From the NCBI RefSeq assembly GCF_030068505.1, contig NZ_JAQOSO010000112.1:44883-108882 (forward strand): 64,000 nucleotides of DNA, in the 5' to 3' direction. Positions 52,830-61,386 of the stretch are shown here, one piece after another (within the stretch, counting starts at the first letter, position 1; the number at the start of each line of letters is the position of its first letter). This DNA is from Roseofilum capinflatum BLCC-M114. Lineage in GTDB: Bacteria; Cyanobacteriota; Cyanobacteriia; Cyanobacteriales; Desertifilaceae. The notes beneath the pieces were generated by a model. That model ran no database searches. It was not told where the DNA came from and saw only the letters and a program-made list of their open reading frames with translations. The position numbers and the translations under genes are program-made.

Positions 52830-52982
52830 GCTCACATTATATCATTTATTGTGTGAGACTGCGGCTAAAGCCGCTTGCCTCGCTTTTCCTCCCCGCTCTA
52901 AAGAGACGGGGTTTCCAAGCTCAGTGGAGGCTCTCATGATTAATTCAATCACCTGGGTATGAGTTGAAGGGGAGATAAGCGG

Positions 52983-53894
52983 TTATATCATAAACCATTC
53001 AGTAAGACTAATATCCCCTAGGGACACTTTAACCGAAAAGCGATCGCCAATTTCAGCACTAAAATCGAGTTGCATAGATTTTGTACTTCTAGAAGAAGCT
53101 TGCATCACCACTTCATCTTCGTCATCTAAAATCGACAATTGCAGGTCTGGGGGTAAATGGGACTGGTTCCCTAGGGGATAGACTTGTACAAAAATATCAA
53201 ATTCGTCATTCACCATCGGATGAATACCTATAAATAATCCGATTGGCTCACCATTGGGGTCTAATTGTAACTTTTTGCCCCGTTCACAGTGGTTAGGTGC
53301 AGAAGCGGTAACACTAGGATGTCTAAAACTGAAAGCCAATTGGGGTTGGGAGGTTGACCAAAATTCCCTCCAAGTTTGCCAACCCGAAGCCAGCTGATCC
53401 TCTAAATTATCCAACCATTGAGTCAGCATGACTGGATGCAAATGTTCCAAGAGAGTATCGAGGGAGTGAAAGTCAGTTAAGGGGACTTCTGAGTGATAGA
53501 CATGGGGCAAATATCCCACCAGATTGGCTTCCGTGAGGTCTGAGTTGAGTTGAACGGCAATATAGGCTAGGCGATCGCCCCAAGTTTCTGGCGGAATAAC
53601 GCACCTAGATTCTCCCGGTAAAACCGGCCGACACTCCACTCGACCTTTGCCCTCAATCCATAGATCAGCACTATTAGAAAGAGATTGCAAAATAGGGTTA
53701 TGACTGTCAGAGGCTTCCCCATCCGGAGCGAGATCGAACCATTCTAAGTAGGTTTTCACTGCCTGAATCGCTAATGTATTCAGATAAACTTGTTTCGCTT
53801 TACCCGGATCGACTTGATTTTGGGCGCATCGGGCTGCCTGCTCGTGAACCTTCAGGGTTAAGGGCATGGTGATTGTAGGATTAGTTTTCATCAT
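52983..53894 (-). CDS. DUF1822 family protein
   Basis: 303 residues. The DUF1822 pattern is visible: QVYLNTLAIQAVKTYLEWFD, CRPVLPGESRCVIPPETWGD, RLAYIAVQLNSDLTEANLVG and YPLGNQSHLPPDLQLSILDD. The family is cyanobacterial and of unknown function. It overlaps the sigma-like gene upstream by 14 bases, so the two are cotranslated. The pairing suggests the protein senses or regulates something tied to that regulator. Confidence 0.85.
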   Translation of the reverse strand: MMKTNPTITMPLTLKVHEQAARCAQNQVDPGKAKQVYLNTLAIQAVKTYLEWFDLAPDGEASDSHNPILQSLSNSADLWIEGKGRVECRPVLPGESRCVIPPETWGDRLAYIAVQLNSDLTEANLVGYLPHVYHSEVPLTDFHSLDTLLEHLHPVMLTQWLDNLEDQLASGWQTWREFWSTSQPQLAFSFRHPSVTASAPNHCERGKKLQLDPNGEPIGLFIGIHPMVNDEFDIFVQVYPLGNQSHLPPDLQLSILDDEDEVVMQASSRSTKSMQLDFSAEIGDRFSVKVSLGDISLTEWFMI

Positions 53895-54594
53895 CGTTCG
53901 AGTTGGAAATAGGTTGGGTCAAAATATAGGTTTGGATCTGGGCAGAAAATTTAGCTAAACATCGGTGATAGAACCGATTAATTGTAACTAGGCGAATGCC
54001 CAATTGATCGGCGGTTTCCTGCCAGGAATAACCTTCAATCATTCTCAGGGCAAGAAACTGAAAATTAGCAGCCGGTTTGCCTACAATATGGGTTCGCTGA
54101 AAGAGTCCGTCCGGATCGGCGCGAATCCAACCAATCACCTGTTCTGAAATTAAGGGCATTCGTTCTGGATAGATTTGTTCTAAGGTGACGGGCTTTTCGG
54201 GCTGATTAAACTGTTTTTCTAAATCATCGAGGCTGAGTCGTTGTACGCCCCTGGGAATGCTTTGTAACACCCACCGAGACGCTTCAATGAAAAACCGTTT
54301 TTCTAGGAGATAGTTGGCCCATTGCAACACTTCGCCTTTGTCCGGATCGTAGTCATCAATTCGGTGGCAAAGATGGTAAAACAGTTGCTGTTTGGCTTCT
54401 GCATAAATCTCTGCATAGTGGTTTTTGAATTGATTACGCCTCGGTCTGGCGAGTTGATCGGAGTCGATCAGAGTCCGGATCAGTTTGTCCAAAAGCTGCT
54501 TCCGGTGCAAACTTTTGGGAGGGTGTTGCTTGGCGGCGATCGCCAAGGGTTTCAACGTTTGGTCTAACTCTGTTAAGTCTGGTAACTCTGCCAT
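53881..54594 (-). CDS. Sigma-70-like regulator (HTH) protein
   Basis: About 237 residues from MAELPDLTELDQ (ATG at 54594, preceded by GGAAGG); an ATG at 54639 with GAGGTG before it is an alternative giving 252. The N-terminal two-thirds is helical, with a sigma-2-like text (FKNHYAEIYAEAKQQLFYHL). The end has a sigma-4-like HTH, EGYSWQETADQLGIRLVTIN, followed by RFYHRCLAKF. It resembles divergent cyanobacterial sigma-70/ECF-like proteins that occur with DUF1822 genes, but it lacks a clear -10-recognition motif. It may be a transcription regulator rather than a true sigma factor. Confidence 0.72.
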   Translation of the reverse strand: MAELPDLTELDQTLKPLAIAAKQHPPKSLHRKQLLDKLIRTLIDSDQLARPRRNQFKNHYAEIYAEAKQQLFYHLCHRIDDYDPDKGEVLQWANYLLEKRFFIEASRWVLQSIPRGVQRLSLDDLEKQFNQPEKPVTLEQIYPERMPLISEQVIGWIRADPDGLFQRTHIVGKPAANFQFLALRMIEGYSWQETADQLGIRLVTINRFYHRCLAKFSAQIQTYILTQPISNSNDDEN

Positions 54595-54692
54595 GCCTTC
54601 CGTACTAATGAGAGAACCTCTAAGGGCAAGGTGCTGCATGACACCTCTATAGGGTTCTCAGTTTTTTAGGGGGCTTTTTATGCAGAATTTAC

Positions 54693-54728
54693 AAAAATTT
54701 ACATAAAAACCGATAAATGTAAATTTTT
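54693..54728. promoter_or_regulatory. Operator-like dyad AAAAATTTACAT-N12-ATGTAAATTTTT
   Basis: Exact 12-base inverted repeat with a 12-base spacer in the AT-rich gap between the divergent sigma-like gene and the small gene at 54838. A related CATAAAAACC motif repeats at 54702 and 54750. The size and position fit a binding site for a dimeric regulator, perhaps for autoregulation; that is inference. Confidence 0.5.
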
Positions 54729-54837
54729 ATGACAAAATCCGGGGGTTTTGCATAAAAACCTAGGGATTTTTCTGAGAGATCTAATGAAGGCTTCATGAAG
54801 TCTTGGCGATTTTAGCGTTCCCTAGGAGATTCATCCC

Positions 54838-55038
54838 ATGATTTTAATTCGCGATATTGTCCAGCAAACCCTGATGAGTGGATATCTCTCACGTACCCAC
54901 GAAGAGCAACTTCGGTATCTTCTCCAATGTACGCGCTACGGACTAGAAGATATTCAAGCCTTTCACCAGCTCCAGCAGGGGGTTTTAAACGGGAAGGTGG
55001 AACAAGAGTCTCGCAGTGCCTCTAGGGTTGCTGGTTAA
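54838..55038 (+). CDS. Small conserved cyanobacterial protein
   Basis: 66 residues, opening MILIRDIVQQTLMSGYLSRT and continuing EEQLRYLLQCTRYGLEDIQA and FHQLQQGVLNGKVEQESR. This helical pattern (LxRDIVQQAL..GYL..E.QL..LL..T.YG.EDL.AF..LQ..V..G.V) recurs in small cyanobacterial proteins of unknown function that I recall. CCTAGGAG lies before the ATG as an SD. Its last 17 bases overlap the convergent P-loop kinase gene. Confidence 0.68.
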   Translation: MILIRDIVQQTLMSGYLSRTHEEQLRYLLQCTRYGLEDIQAFHQLQQGVLNGKVEQESRSASRVAG

Positions 55039-55492
55039 ACTCTTGTTTTGTCCCAGTGAAGCGATCGTAGAGAGCGCGATGGCGCGATAGTCCATATTCG
55101 TCGTTGCGCGTTTCATATTGCTTGACCCAATCAACGAGAACTTCAAGCATCGCCTGTTGGTCTTCGGGGGCAGCAAATTTTTCCGGTTCCCAAGGGCGTT
55201 GGTAACAGTTACGGACACAGGTTTCGATACCTGGATTGAGAAAACGCAGTTCGGTGCAGTAGGGTAAGGCGGCTTCGACTAAATCAGCGTAGCAGCCTTC
55301 AATTACCCATTGTTCATGTTCTTGAATAAACGAGAGCAATAGGGCAATACTTTCATCCAGGGGTTTTCTTTCGGGCCCTGGGTTCCAGGCAATTTCATCT
55401 AGGGATAAGCGAGTAATGGCCCGATCGCCAATTAAGCGACGAGCCATGGTGGTTTTGCCTGCACCCGCGTTACCCAGCAGAATCATTCTCAT
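55022..55492 (-). CDS. P-loop nucleotide kinase-like protein
   Basis: 156 residues of the small P-loop kinase type (adenylate/shikimate kinase or FlaR-like): Walker A LLGNAGAGKTTMARRL (about 4-19), SLDEIAWNPGP, WVIEGCYADLVEAAL and RFLNPGIETCVRNC, then an Arg-rich lid. The substrate is not identifiable. Its start overlaps the raf1 stop by four bases (ATGA), so it is translated with raf1; a connection to Rubisco is possible but unknown. Confidence 0.82.
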   Translation of the reverse strand: MRMILLGNAGAGKTTMARRLIGDRAITRLSLDEIAWNPGPERKPLDESIALLLSFIQEHEQWVIEGCYADLVEAALPYCTELRFLNPGIETCVRNCYQRPWEPEKFAAPEDQQAMLEVLVDWVKQYETRNDEYGLSRHRALYDRFTGTKQEFNQQP

Positions 55493-56565
55493 TCTTCGAC
55501 TTGCCAGAGTTGTTTGGTAAATTCTGGGTCTAGGATACGATGGGGGCGCATGATTAAAACCAGTTGAGCCAAAAGGGGATGATCGGGTTCAGTTTCTGAC
55601 CATTGCAGTTCCAGTTGACCCCCGATGTTGACCAAAAAATAGCGATCGCTATGCCATTCTCGTTCCTGGCGATCGACTAAAATTAAAACCGTTTCTGAAT
55701 TCTGCGATAGGGATTGGGGCAATTGTTCGCTGTTGGCTAACAGAGCTACCGGATCGCCCATTCCCCGAATCACCGGCCATCCAGGAACTGCCACAAAGGC
55801 CGAATTTCCCTCGCTACGAACCACGCCAAAGGGTTCAAGGGGTTCGATAAAGGGTACAGCTTTCCAATCATCGAAACTGAGGGGAAATTGACCGACCACC
55901 GGAATCACGCGGGGAGATTCATCCACCGATTCCAGGCGATATACCGGCAATCTGGGGGCGCTTTTTTGAGGAACGACGGTAAAATCCGTCAGCAGATGTT
56001 CCAGATGTTGGCGAGCTGTCGCACTGTGAGCATACCGCAATCCTTTAGCAATCAGCCGCGATCGCTCTTGAATATCTTTGTGTTGCCGCGCACTTTTCCA
56101 GCATTGATGGGCCATGATATCTCCCGGATGCTGAGAAAAGCCTTCGCTGGGGGAACTGTTGCCAGAGAAGTCTTTGATCGCTCTGGCCAGTTCGTGGGCC
56201 TGATCGGCATCCAGGTTCTGCTCTAAGCTAAACTCGGCTGCTGCCACCCGTTGGGGTTGGCTGAGGATGCGAAACTCATAGAGAAGATCTGAGCCTTTTT
56301 GGTTATAGTGCGATCGCACATTTTCGTTAATCTCCCCCTTGACTAAACTGGTGTAAACTTGAGCCGCCACCATCACCTGATTTTGTTGTACCGGTTCAAA
56401 TCCCGTTTCTTCAAAAATGCGATCGGGTTGATATCCCGCCTTTTGCAATTGGCTACAAGCGTGTCCCCAGTCAACCCATGTACCTTGTTTGCGCCGCAGT
56501 TGCAGCAACAAGGCCTCTGCATCAATGGGTTCGGCATTAGGGGCTGAATAGGGGGAATAACTCAT
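55489..56565 (-). CDS. raf1: Rubisco accumulation factor 1
   Basis: 358 residues matching Raf1, the chaperone that brings RbcL dimers together in Rubisco assembly. The N-terminal alpha domain has AEALLLQLRRKQGTWVDWG and AAQVYTSLVKG (about 17-75), with YEFRILSQPQRVAAAEFSLE after it. A linker is followed by the C-terminal beta dimerisation domain with PVYRLESVDESPRVIPVVGQ and FVAVPGWPVIRGMGDPVALL. It starts at an ATG. Downstream it is coupled to a P-loop kinase gene. Confidence 0.95.
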   Translation of the reverse strand: MSYSPYSAPNAEPIDAEALLLQLRRKQGTWVDWGHACSQLQKAGYQPDRIFEETGFEPVQQNQVMVAAQVYTSLVKGEINENVRSHYNQKGSDLLYEFRILSQPQRVAAAEFSLEQNLDADQAHELARAIKDFSGNSSPSEGFSQHPGDIMAHQCWKSARQHKDIQERSRLIAKGLRYAHSATARQHLEHLLTDFTVVPQKSAPRLPVYRLESVDESPRVIPVVGQFPLSFDDWKAVPFIEPLEPFGVVRSEGNSAFVAVPGWPVIRGMGDPVALLANSEQLPQSLSQNSETVLILVDRQEREWHSDRYFLVNIGGQLELQWSETEPDHPLLAQLVLIMRPHRILDPEFTKQLWQVEE

Positions 56566-56701
56566 GGCCGTAACTCTTCACTCGATAGTCCTTTGATTAC
56601 TTTATCGCTTTCTGGGGGGCGATCGGCCTAGGAGGATATCAATTTTCAGTCTAGCTCTTGACAAACGATTCGGAATCAAGGCATACTGTTAAATGCACTT
56701 C

Positions 56702-56774
56702 GGGGCTATAGCTCAGTTGGTAGAGCACCTCAATGGCATTGAGGGGGTCACCGGTTCGAGTCCGGTTAGCTCCA
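56702..56774 (+). tRNA. tRNA-Ala (GGC)
   Basis: Begins GGGGCTATAGCTCAGTTGGT; acceptor GGGGCTA pairs with TAGCTCC (one G-U), anticodon stem CCTCA/TGAGG with loop ATGGCAT (anticodon GGC), T-arm ACCGGTTCGAGTCCGGT. The discriminator is A; CCA is not encoded. Confidence 0.97.
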
Positions 56775-56891
56775 TTCCCCGATGGGCAATGGTTCCCCCG
56801 CTTGATTTGATTGGGTTCCCCGAATCTATCTTATTTTGCTATTTGTTCCAATTTCGTGCCAGTTTCAGGGGATTTTTAGGCGTTATCCCAA

Positions 56892-56965
56892 TGGACGTAA
56901 CGGGACTCGAACCTGTGACCTCCACGATGTCAACGTGGCGCTCTAACCAACTGAGCTATACGTCC
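56892..56965 (-). tRNA. tRNA-Val (GAC)
   Basis: On the minus strand it begins GGACGTATAGCTCAGTTGGT. Acceptor GGACGTA/TACGTCC is perfect; anticodon stem CCACG/CGTGG with loop TTGACAT (GAC); T-arm CACAGGTTCGAGTCCTGT. The discriminator is A, and CCA is not encoded. It faces the tRNA-Ala gene about 120 bases away. Confidence 0.97.
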
Positions 56966-57111
56966 GCAACTCAGGTAATATAGCACAATTTAGCTCATAG
57001 ATCAAGAATCTCAACATTTTTACCCCCTGAGCAATAGAAACCAGATCGAGGTGTCCAACTGGCAAAAGATAAGATAAGGTACGTCAAGAGTAGAAGCAAG
57101 GAAACTCGACC

Positions 57112-57318
57112 ATGGAATCAAAAATTGATTGTGCCAAAGCCTGTGTTAATGGATGTGTATTAGGTGATCAATGTCCTCACCGAGAATACGCTCAACAAGC
57201 CTCCAATTTTATTAAAGACACTTCTCTCGATCGAATGCTGGATATTGCAGATGAGGCCCTGCGGAAAAAAAGAATGGCCCCTCCTCAATGGGTTATCCCT
57301 GATGCTAATGAAGAATGA
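57112..57318 (+). CDS. Small N-terminal Cys-rich conserved protein
   Basis: 68 residues. MESKIDCAKACVNGCVLGDQ followed by CPHREYAQ puts four Cys in the first 21 residues (C7, C11, C15, C21), then a helix (SLDRMLDIADEALRKKR). This could bind a metal or cluster. I recall this as a conserved cyanobacterial hypothetical with no known function. The clean ATG and codon use support a real gene. It lies 77 bases before ispG on the same strand. Confidence 0.72.
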   Translation: MESKIDCAKACVNGCVLGDQCPHREYAQQASNFIKDTSLDRMLDIADEALRKKRMAPPQWVIPDANEE

Positions 57319-57395
57319 TTAGGGGCCTTGCCTATTCCCAGGACGGCCCGAATGTGAGACGCTATTGATAGCCTTTCCATCCGTATTGAGTGTTT

Positions 57396-58619
57396 ATGCA
57401 AACTCTACCCAATCCTATCCAAACTCAATCAACCTCGTCACCGGCGATCGCCACGAGCATCGAGAGACGGAAAACCCGACCCGTTCCCGTGGGAAATATT
57501 ACCATTGGTGGCGGACATCCTGTGGTCGTCCAATCGATGATTAACGAAGATACCCTGGATATTGAAGGGTCAGTGGCAGCCATTCGCAGATTGCATGAAA
57601 TCGGTTGTGAAATTGTGCGGGTCACAGTTCCGAGTCTGGCCCATGCTAAAGCCCTCAGTGAAATTAAGCAAAAACTCAAAGATACTTATCAGCCGGTTCC
57701 CCTGGTGGCTGATGTTCACCACAATGGCATGAAAATTGCCCTGGAAGTGGCCAAGCATGTGGATAAAGTGCGGATTAACCCAGGGTTATATGTATTTGAA
57801 AAACCCAAAGCCGATCGCACAGAATATACAGAGGCAGAATTTGCCGAAATCGGGGATAAAATTCGCCAAACCTTAGAACCCCTCGTAATTTCTCTACGAG
57901 ACCAGGGAAAAGCCATGCGTATTGGGGTCAATCATGGGTCATTGGCAGAGCGGATGCTATTTACCTATGGGGATACCCCAGAGGGCATGGTAGAATCGGC
58001 TCTGGAATTTATCCAGATTTGTGAATCTCTGGACTTTTACAATATTGTCATTTCCCTAAAAGCTTCACGAGTTCCAGTCATGCTGGCGGCCTATCGCCTG
58101 ATGGTTAAGCGCATGGATGAGCTGGGAATGAGCTATCCTTTGCACCTGGGAGTCACAGAAGCAGGAGATGGGGAGTATGGGCGGATTAAATCTACCGCAG
58201 GTATTGCCACCCTTCTAGCCGATGGTATTGGGGATACAATTCGAGTTTCCTTAACAGAATCTCCAGAAAAAGAAATTCCGGTTTGTTATAGCATTCTTCA
58301 AGCTCTGGGACTGCGTAAAACCATGGTTGAATATGTGGCCTGTCCCTCCTGTGGACGCACCCTGTTTAACCTAGAAGAAGTGCTGCATAAAGTGCGAGAA
58401 GCGACCAACCATTTAACGGGTTTGGATATTGCAGTCATGGGCTGTATCGTGAATGGGCCCGGAGAAATGGCAGATGCAGACTATGGCTATGTGGGTAGAC
58501 AGCCGGGGTATATTTCTCTGTATCGCGGGAAAGAAGAAATTAAAAAGGTTCCAGAAGACCAAGGAGTGGAAGAATTAATTAATTTAATTAAGGCGGATGG
58601 CCGTTGGGTCGATCCGTAA
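57396..58619 (+). CDS. ispG: 4-hydroxy-3-methylbut-2-en-1-yl diphosphate synthase
   Basis: [4Fe-4S] enzyme of the MEP isoprenoid pathway, converting MEcPP to HMBPP; in cyanobacteria it is ferredoxin dependent. Motifs: [51 protein letters not shown] (about 115-120), then [19 protein letters not shown] and cluster ligands in [18 protein letters not shown] with [21 protein letters not shown] chose the ATG at 57396 ([11 protein letters not shown]) over a GTG two codons earlier. 407 residues, full length. Confidence 0.97.
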   Translation: MQTLPNPIQTQSTSSPAIATSIERRKTRPVPVGNITIGGGHPVVVQSMINEDTLDIEGSVAAIRRLHEIGCEIVRVTVPSLAHAKALSEIKQKLKDTYQPVPLVADVHHNGMKIALEVAKHVDKVRINPGLYVFEKPKADRTEYTEAEFAEIGDKIRQTLEPLVISLRDQGKAMRIGVNHGSLAERMLFTYGDTPEGMVESALEFIQICESLDFYNIVISLKASRVPVMLAAYRLMVKRMDELGMSYPLHLGVTEAGDGEYGRIKSTAGIATLLADGIGDTIRVSLTESPEKEIPVCYSILQALGLRKTMVEYVACPSCGRTLFNLEEVLHKVREATNHLTGLDIAVMGCIVNGPGEMADADYGYVGRQPGYISLYRGKEEIKKVPEDQGVEELINLIKADGRWVDP

Positions 58620-58813
58620 CTTGATCATAAGGGAGGGGAAGGTCGAATTGAATTCTCCGGAATTGGCTCAAGAGCGATCGCATAAGGGAACCATAAAGGA
58701 GCGATCGCGAAGCGATGCGGAGCATTATCGCTTCTCTATAGCTCGGTGTAGAGTAGCATGTGTTAGATTGGGCTAAACTCCCCCTAAAGTAATATCCCCG
58801 GTTCAGTAAGCTT

Positions 58814-60079
58814 ATGACCAAAACCACACGCGGACTTGTTTTAGGTGCAACGGCAGTTATGCTGACCGCTGTAACCGTTGCTGGTGCAGGAATCCATTTA
58901 AGAGGCCAAGCATTTTTCCAGGATGGCCCAAAAGAATTAGTGGATGAAGTCTGGCAAATTATCAACAATCGATATGTTGATGGCACATTTAACCAGGTTG
59001 ATTGGCAAGAGGTGCGTCAGGAATACCTGAGTCGCCAATATACCTCGGATCAAGAAGCCTATGCAGCCATCAGAGAAATGTTGAAGCAACTCAACGACCC
59101 CTACACCCGGTTTATGGACCCAGAAGAGTTCAACAATATGCAAATTGATACTTCTGGGGAACTGACCGGGGTAGGTATTCAGATTTCCATGGATGAGGAA
59201 ACGGATCGATTGGTAGTGGTTGCTCCCATTGAAGATTCTCCCGCGTTTGAAGCGGGAATTCAGGCCAGGGATTTTATCGTCAAAATTGATGGCGAAGATA
59301 CCGCAGGCATGGATGTTAATGATGCGGTAAAACTGATCCGGGGGCCGGTGGATTCTGAAGTGGTGTTAACCATTTTGCGCGGTCAAGAGGAAATTGATTT
59401 TCCGATTAAGCGCCAACGCATTGAAATCCATCCCGTGCGCTATAGCTATCGTCAGGAAGGGCCTGGGAATAATATAGGCTATATTCGACTGACCCAGTTT
59501 AGCGCTCCGGCGGCTGAGGAGATGCGCGACGCAATTGAGGATTTAGAATCTGAGGGCGTATCGGGTTATATTTTAGATTTACGCTCAAATCCTGGAGGAT
59601 TGCTCTATTCGAGTGTGGCGATCGCCCGCATGTGGCTACCGGGCCGGGAGGCGATCGTTTCTACGGTTAACCGACAGGGAGAAACGGAACGGCAACGGGC
59701 GAATAATCGACCGTTAACAGATCTCCCCTTAGTCGTTTTAGTCGATGGCGGATCGGCCAGTGCCAGTGAAATCCTTTCTGGAGCTTTACAGGATAATGAA
59801 CGAGCGGTAATTGTGGGAACAAAAACCTTTGGTAAAGGATTAGTTCAGTCGGTGCAACCTCTAGCCCATGGATCGGGGTTAGCAGTGACGATTGCTAAAT
59901 ATCTCACCCCCAATGGTCGCGATATTAATAAGTTGGGCATTGAACCCGATATCCTTGTAGAACTCACGGAAGAACAAAAAGAATACTTGGTTAAACATCG
60001 GGATCAAATTGGGACGAAGACCGATCCCCAATATGCCGAAGCCCTGAAGATTCTTACTCAAGAAATCGCCAAACAGTAA
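58814..60079 (+). CDS. ctpB: Carboxyl-terminal processing protease (S41 family)
   Basis: 421 residues. An N-terminal hydrophobic segment (about 7-27) anchors or exports it to lumen or periplasm. The PDZ domain (about 95-185) has GVGIQISMDEETDRLVVVAP and GIQARDFIVKIDGED. The S41 protease core has YILDLRSNPGGLLYSSVAIA and LVDGGSASASEILSGAL (catalytic Ser), with FGKGLVQS holding the Lys of the dyad. CtpA matures D1 while CtpB and CtpC have other targets; I favour CtpB by overall look, but the paralogue is not certain. Confidence 0.88.
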   Translation: MTKTTRGLVLGATAVMLTAVTVAGAGIHLRGQAFFQDGPKELVDEVWQIINNRYVDGTFNQVDWQEVRQEYLSRQYTSDQEAYAAIREMLKQLNDPYTRFMDPEEFNNMQIDTSGELTGVGIQISMDEETDRLVVVAPIEDSPAFEAGIQARDFIVKIDGEDTAGMDVNDAVKLIRGPVDSEVVLTILRGQEEIDFPIKRQRIEIHPVRYSYRQEGPGNNIGYIRLTQFSAPAAEEMRDAIEDLESEGVSGYILDLRSNPGGLLYSSVAIARMWLPGREAIVSTVNRQGETERQRANNRPLTDLPLVVLVDGGSASASEILSGALQDNERAVIVGTKTFGKGLVQSVQPLAHGSGLAVTIAKYLTPNGRDINKLGIEPDILVELTEEQKEYLVKHRDQIGTKTDPQYAEALKILTQEIAKQ

Positions 60080-60171
60080 CGTCTAGCTCGGATCTCTAGG
60101 GCTTATAAAGAACATGCCGAAAAATACCCATGATATGAAGTCCGATTAAACCACTATGATGACCCCTCATC

Positions 60172-60232
60172 GTAGGGTGGGCAGGGGAAAGCCACAATAT
60201 CATTCAAAGTATACACGCAGACCCTGCCCACC
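60172..60232 (-). repeat. Dispersed 60-base inverted-repeat element, copy 4
   Basis: Reverse orientation: on the minus strand it begins GGTGGGCAGGGTCTGCG and ends TTCCCCTGCCCACCCTAC, with TTTGAATGAT inside as in copies 2 and 3. Confidence 0.8.
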
Positions 60233-60317
60233 TGAGTCCTTTTTGAGAGTCAGACCTGTAAACTGACTCTCCTCTCCCCAGCCTGTTAGACTCACTTACT
60301 CTCTGAACAAAACAGTC

Positions 60318-60569
60318 ATGCTTGATGACCTGCTCGATCCGAAACAAGCGAGAAAAACCCTTAAAAAAGGCTTCTCAACTGTTCAAAAATTAGCCACCAA
60401 CAGTTTGACCGATAAAGAAATTGCTGACTTGATCTATAAAGCAAAAAAAAATGGATTAAGCGATTCAGAAGTTGCCAGCTTACTCGAACAAGGTACAAAA
60501 GGATATAAAATTATCCAAGAAAACTTTATTAGCAAGAAGAAGAAAAAAAAGAAAAAAGATTATTTCTAG
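60318..60569 (+). CDS. Small helical protein with Lys-rich tail
   Basis: 83 residues, not a family I recognise. It opens MLDDLLDPKQARKTLKKGFS, has NSLTDKEIADLIYKAKKNGL and LSDSEVASLLEQGTKGYKII (two similar (L)(T/S)D.E(I/V)A.L helices), and ends in a poly-Lys run, KKKKKKKKDYF. The tail suggests nucleic-acid or membrane binding. Poly-A runs in the DNA make it a slippage-prone site. Probably real but short. Confidence 0.6.
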   Translation: MLDDLLDPKQARKTLKKGFSTVQKLATNSLTDKEIADLIYKAKKNGLSDSEVASLLEQGTKGYKIIQENFISKKKKKKKKDYF

Positions 60570-60609
60570 AACCAATTATCGTTGAATAATATTAAAAAAG
60601 CAAAAAAAA

Positions 60610-60635
60610 GGTTAGCTGATTTTTTTCAGCTAACC
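60610..60635 (-). terminator. Intrinsic terminator of the BI-1 gene
   Basis: GGTTAGCTGA/TCAGCTAACC perfect 10-base stem with a 6-T loop. On the minus strand it is followed at once by a T-run (complement of AAAAAAAA), about 20 bases after the stop of the BI-1 gene. It could act on the plus strand as well. Confidence 0.85.
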
Positions 60636-60657
60636 CTCATTTTAGTTCATGAATCTC

Positions 60658-61386
60658 TTAATCTCGGCCAAAAATAGCAATCAGGAGACGCAAGATAAAC
60701 ACAAACAAGTTAATGTAGGTGAGGTACATCGACAAAGCAGCCGATAGGTATTGCTCATCCTGATAGGTACGGGGCAGAATAAAGAAATCGACTACAGCAA
60801 CGCCACAGAAGAGGAAAACCCCAAAACCAGAAATGGCAATTTCTAACCAGTTGGGAGTATAAACGCCAAACAGAGCAAAGATAAATTGGGCTAAGATAAC
60901 CACGACAAAGGCAACTAAGGCCATTTGAATCGTTTGCGTTAAGGCCAAACCATCTTGCTCAGATAGATTTGATCCAATTTGACGGGCGAGAACAAAAGCG
61001 ACTCCACAACCGAGAGCGGCAAAGGCAATGCCTTGGATACCGACTCCTTCAGTCCCTAGGGCAACGTAAACTAAGCCACTGAGGGTATAACCGGAGAGGA
61101 GGCTATAGGTTGCCAGTAAGGGCAAAGCCGTGCTGTTATTCGCTTTTTCAGCGACTCCTCTAGCAATGAAGAAAAGCACTAACTCAGCAATCATGGCCAC
61201 AATAAAGGTGGGCATGAAGATACCAGGGTTCGTGTTGATTACAGTTAAACCGCCATAGGTTCCTAGGGCAGTTAAAACCAGGCCTCCACCGACATAGGGA
61301 AGGGCATTAGGAATTACATTGGGGCCGACAATCAGTTGCCCCTTTGCTTCGCGAATGTCATTGAGAAAGTTAGAACTGTTACTCAT
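60658..61386 (-). CDS. Bax inhibitor-1/YccA-family membrane protein
   Basis: 242 residues with about seven membrane helices, including YVGGGLVLTALGTYGGLTVI, LLATYSLLSGYTLSGLVYVA, IQGIAFAALGCGVAFVLARQ and VFLFCGVAVVDFFILPRTY, then MYLTYINLFVFILRLL. The conserved Asp in VVDFFI and the NLFVFILRLL end are family hallmarks. BI-1 proteins are pH-gated calcium-leak channels or chaperone-associated in other bacteria; the role in cyanobacteria is unknown. Confidence 0.93.
   Translation of the reverse strand: MSNSSNFLNDIREAKGQLIVGPNVIPNALPYVGGGLVLTALGTYGGLTVINTNPGIFMPTFIVAMIAELVLFFIARGVAEKANNSTALPLLATYSLLSGYTLSGLVYVALGTEGVGIQGIAFAALGCGVAFVLARQIGSNLSEQDGLALTQTIQMALVAFVVVILAQFIFALFGVYTPNWLEIAISGFGVFLFCGVAVVDFFILPRTYQDEQYLSAALSMYLTYINLFVFILRLLIAIFGRD

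Larger units (their letters stand above)
51615..52940 (-). mobile_element. IS605-type element carrying only tnpB (IS1341-like)
   Basis: Both ends have similar subterminal hairpins in the same orientation: CCTCCCCGGTCTAAAGACAC with GGGG (about 51620-51649) and CCTCCCCGCTCTAAAGAGAC with GGGG (about 52888-52915). The RE end on the element strand reads GGGGAGGAGTCAA, which fixes one boundary at 51615. The LE boundary beyond about 52930 is approximate. There is no tnpA transposase, so it would depend on one elsewhere. Confidence 0.7.

Noticed and set aside
56693..56983. 96-residue plus-strand frame
   Set aside because: It runs straight through both tRNA genes and has no independent support.
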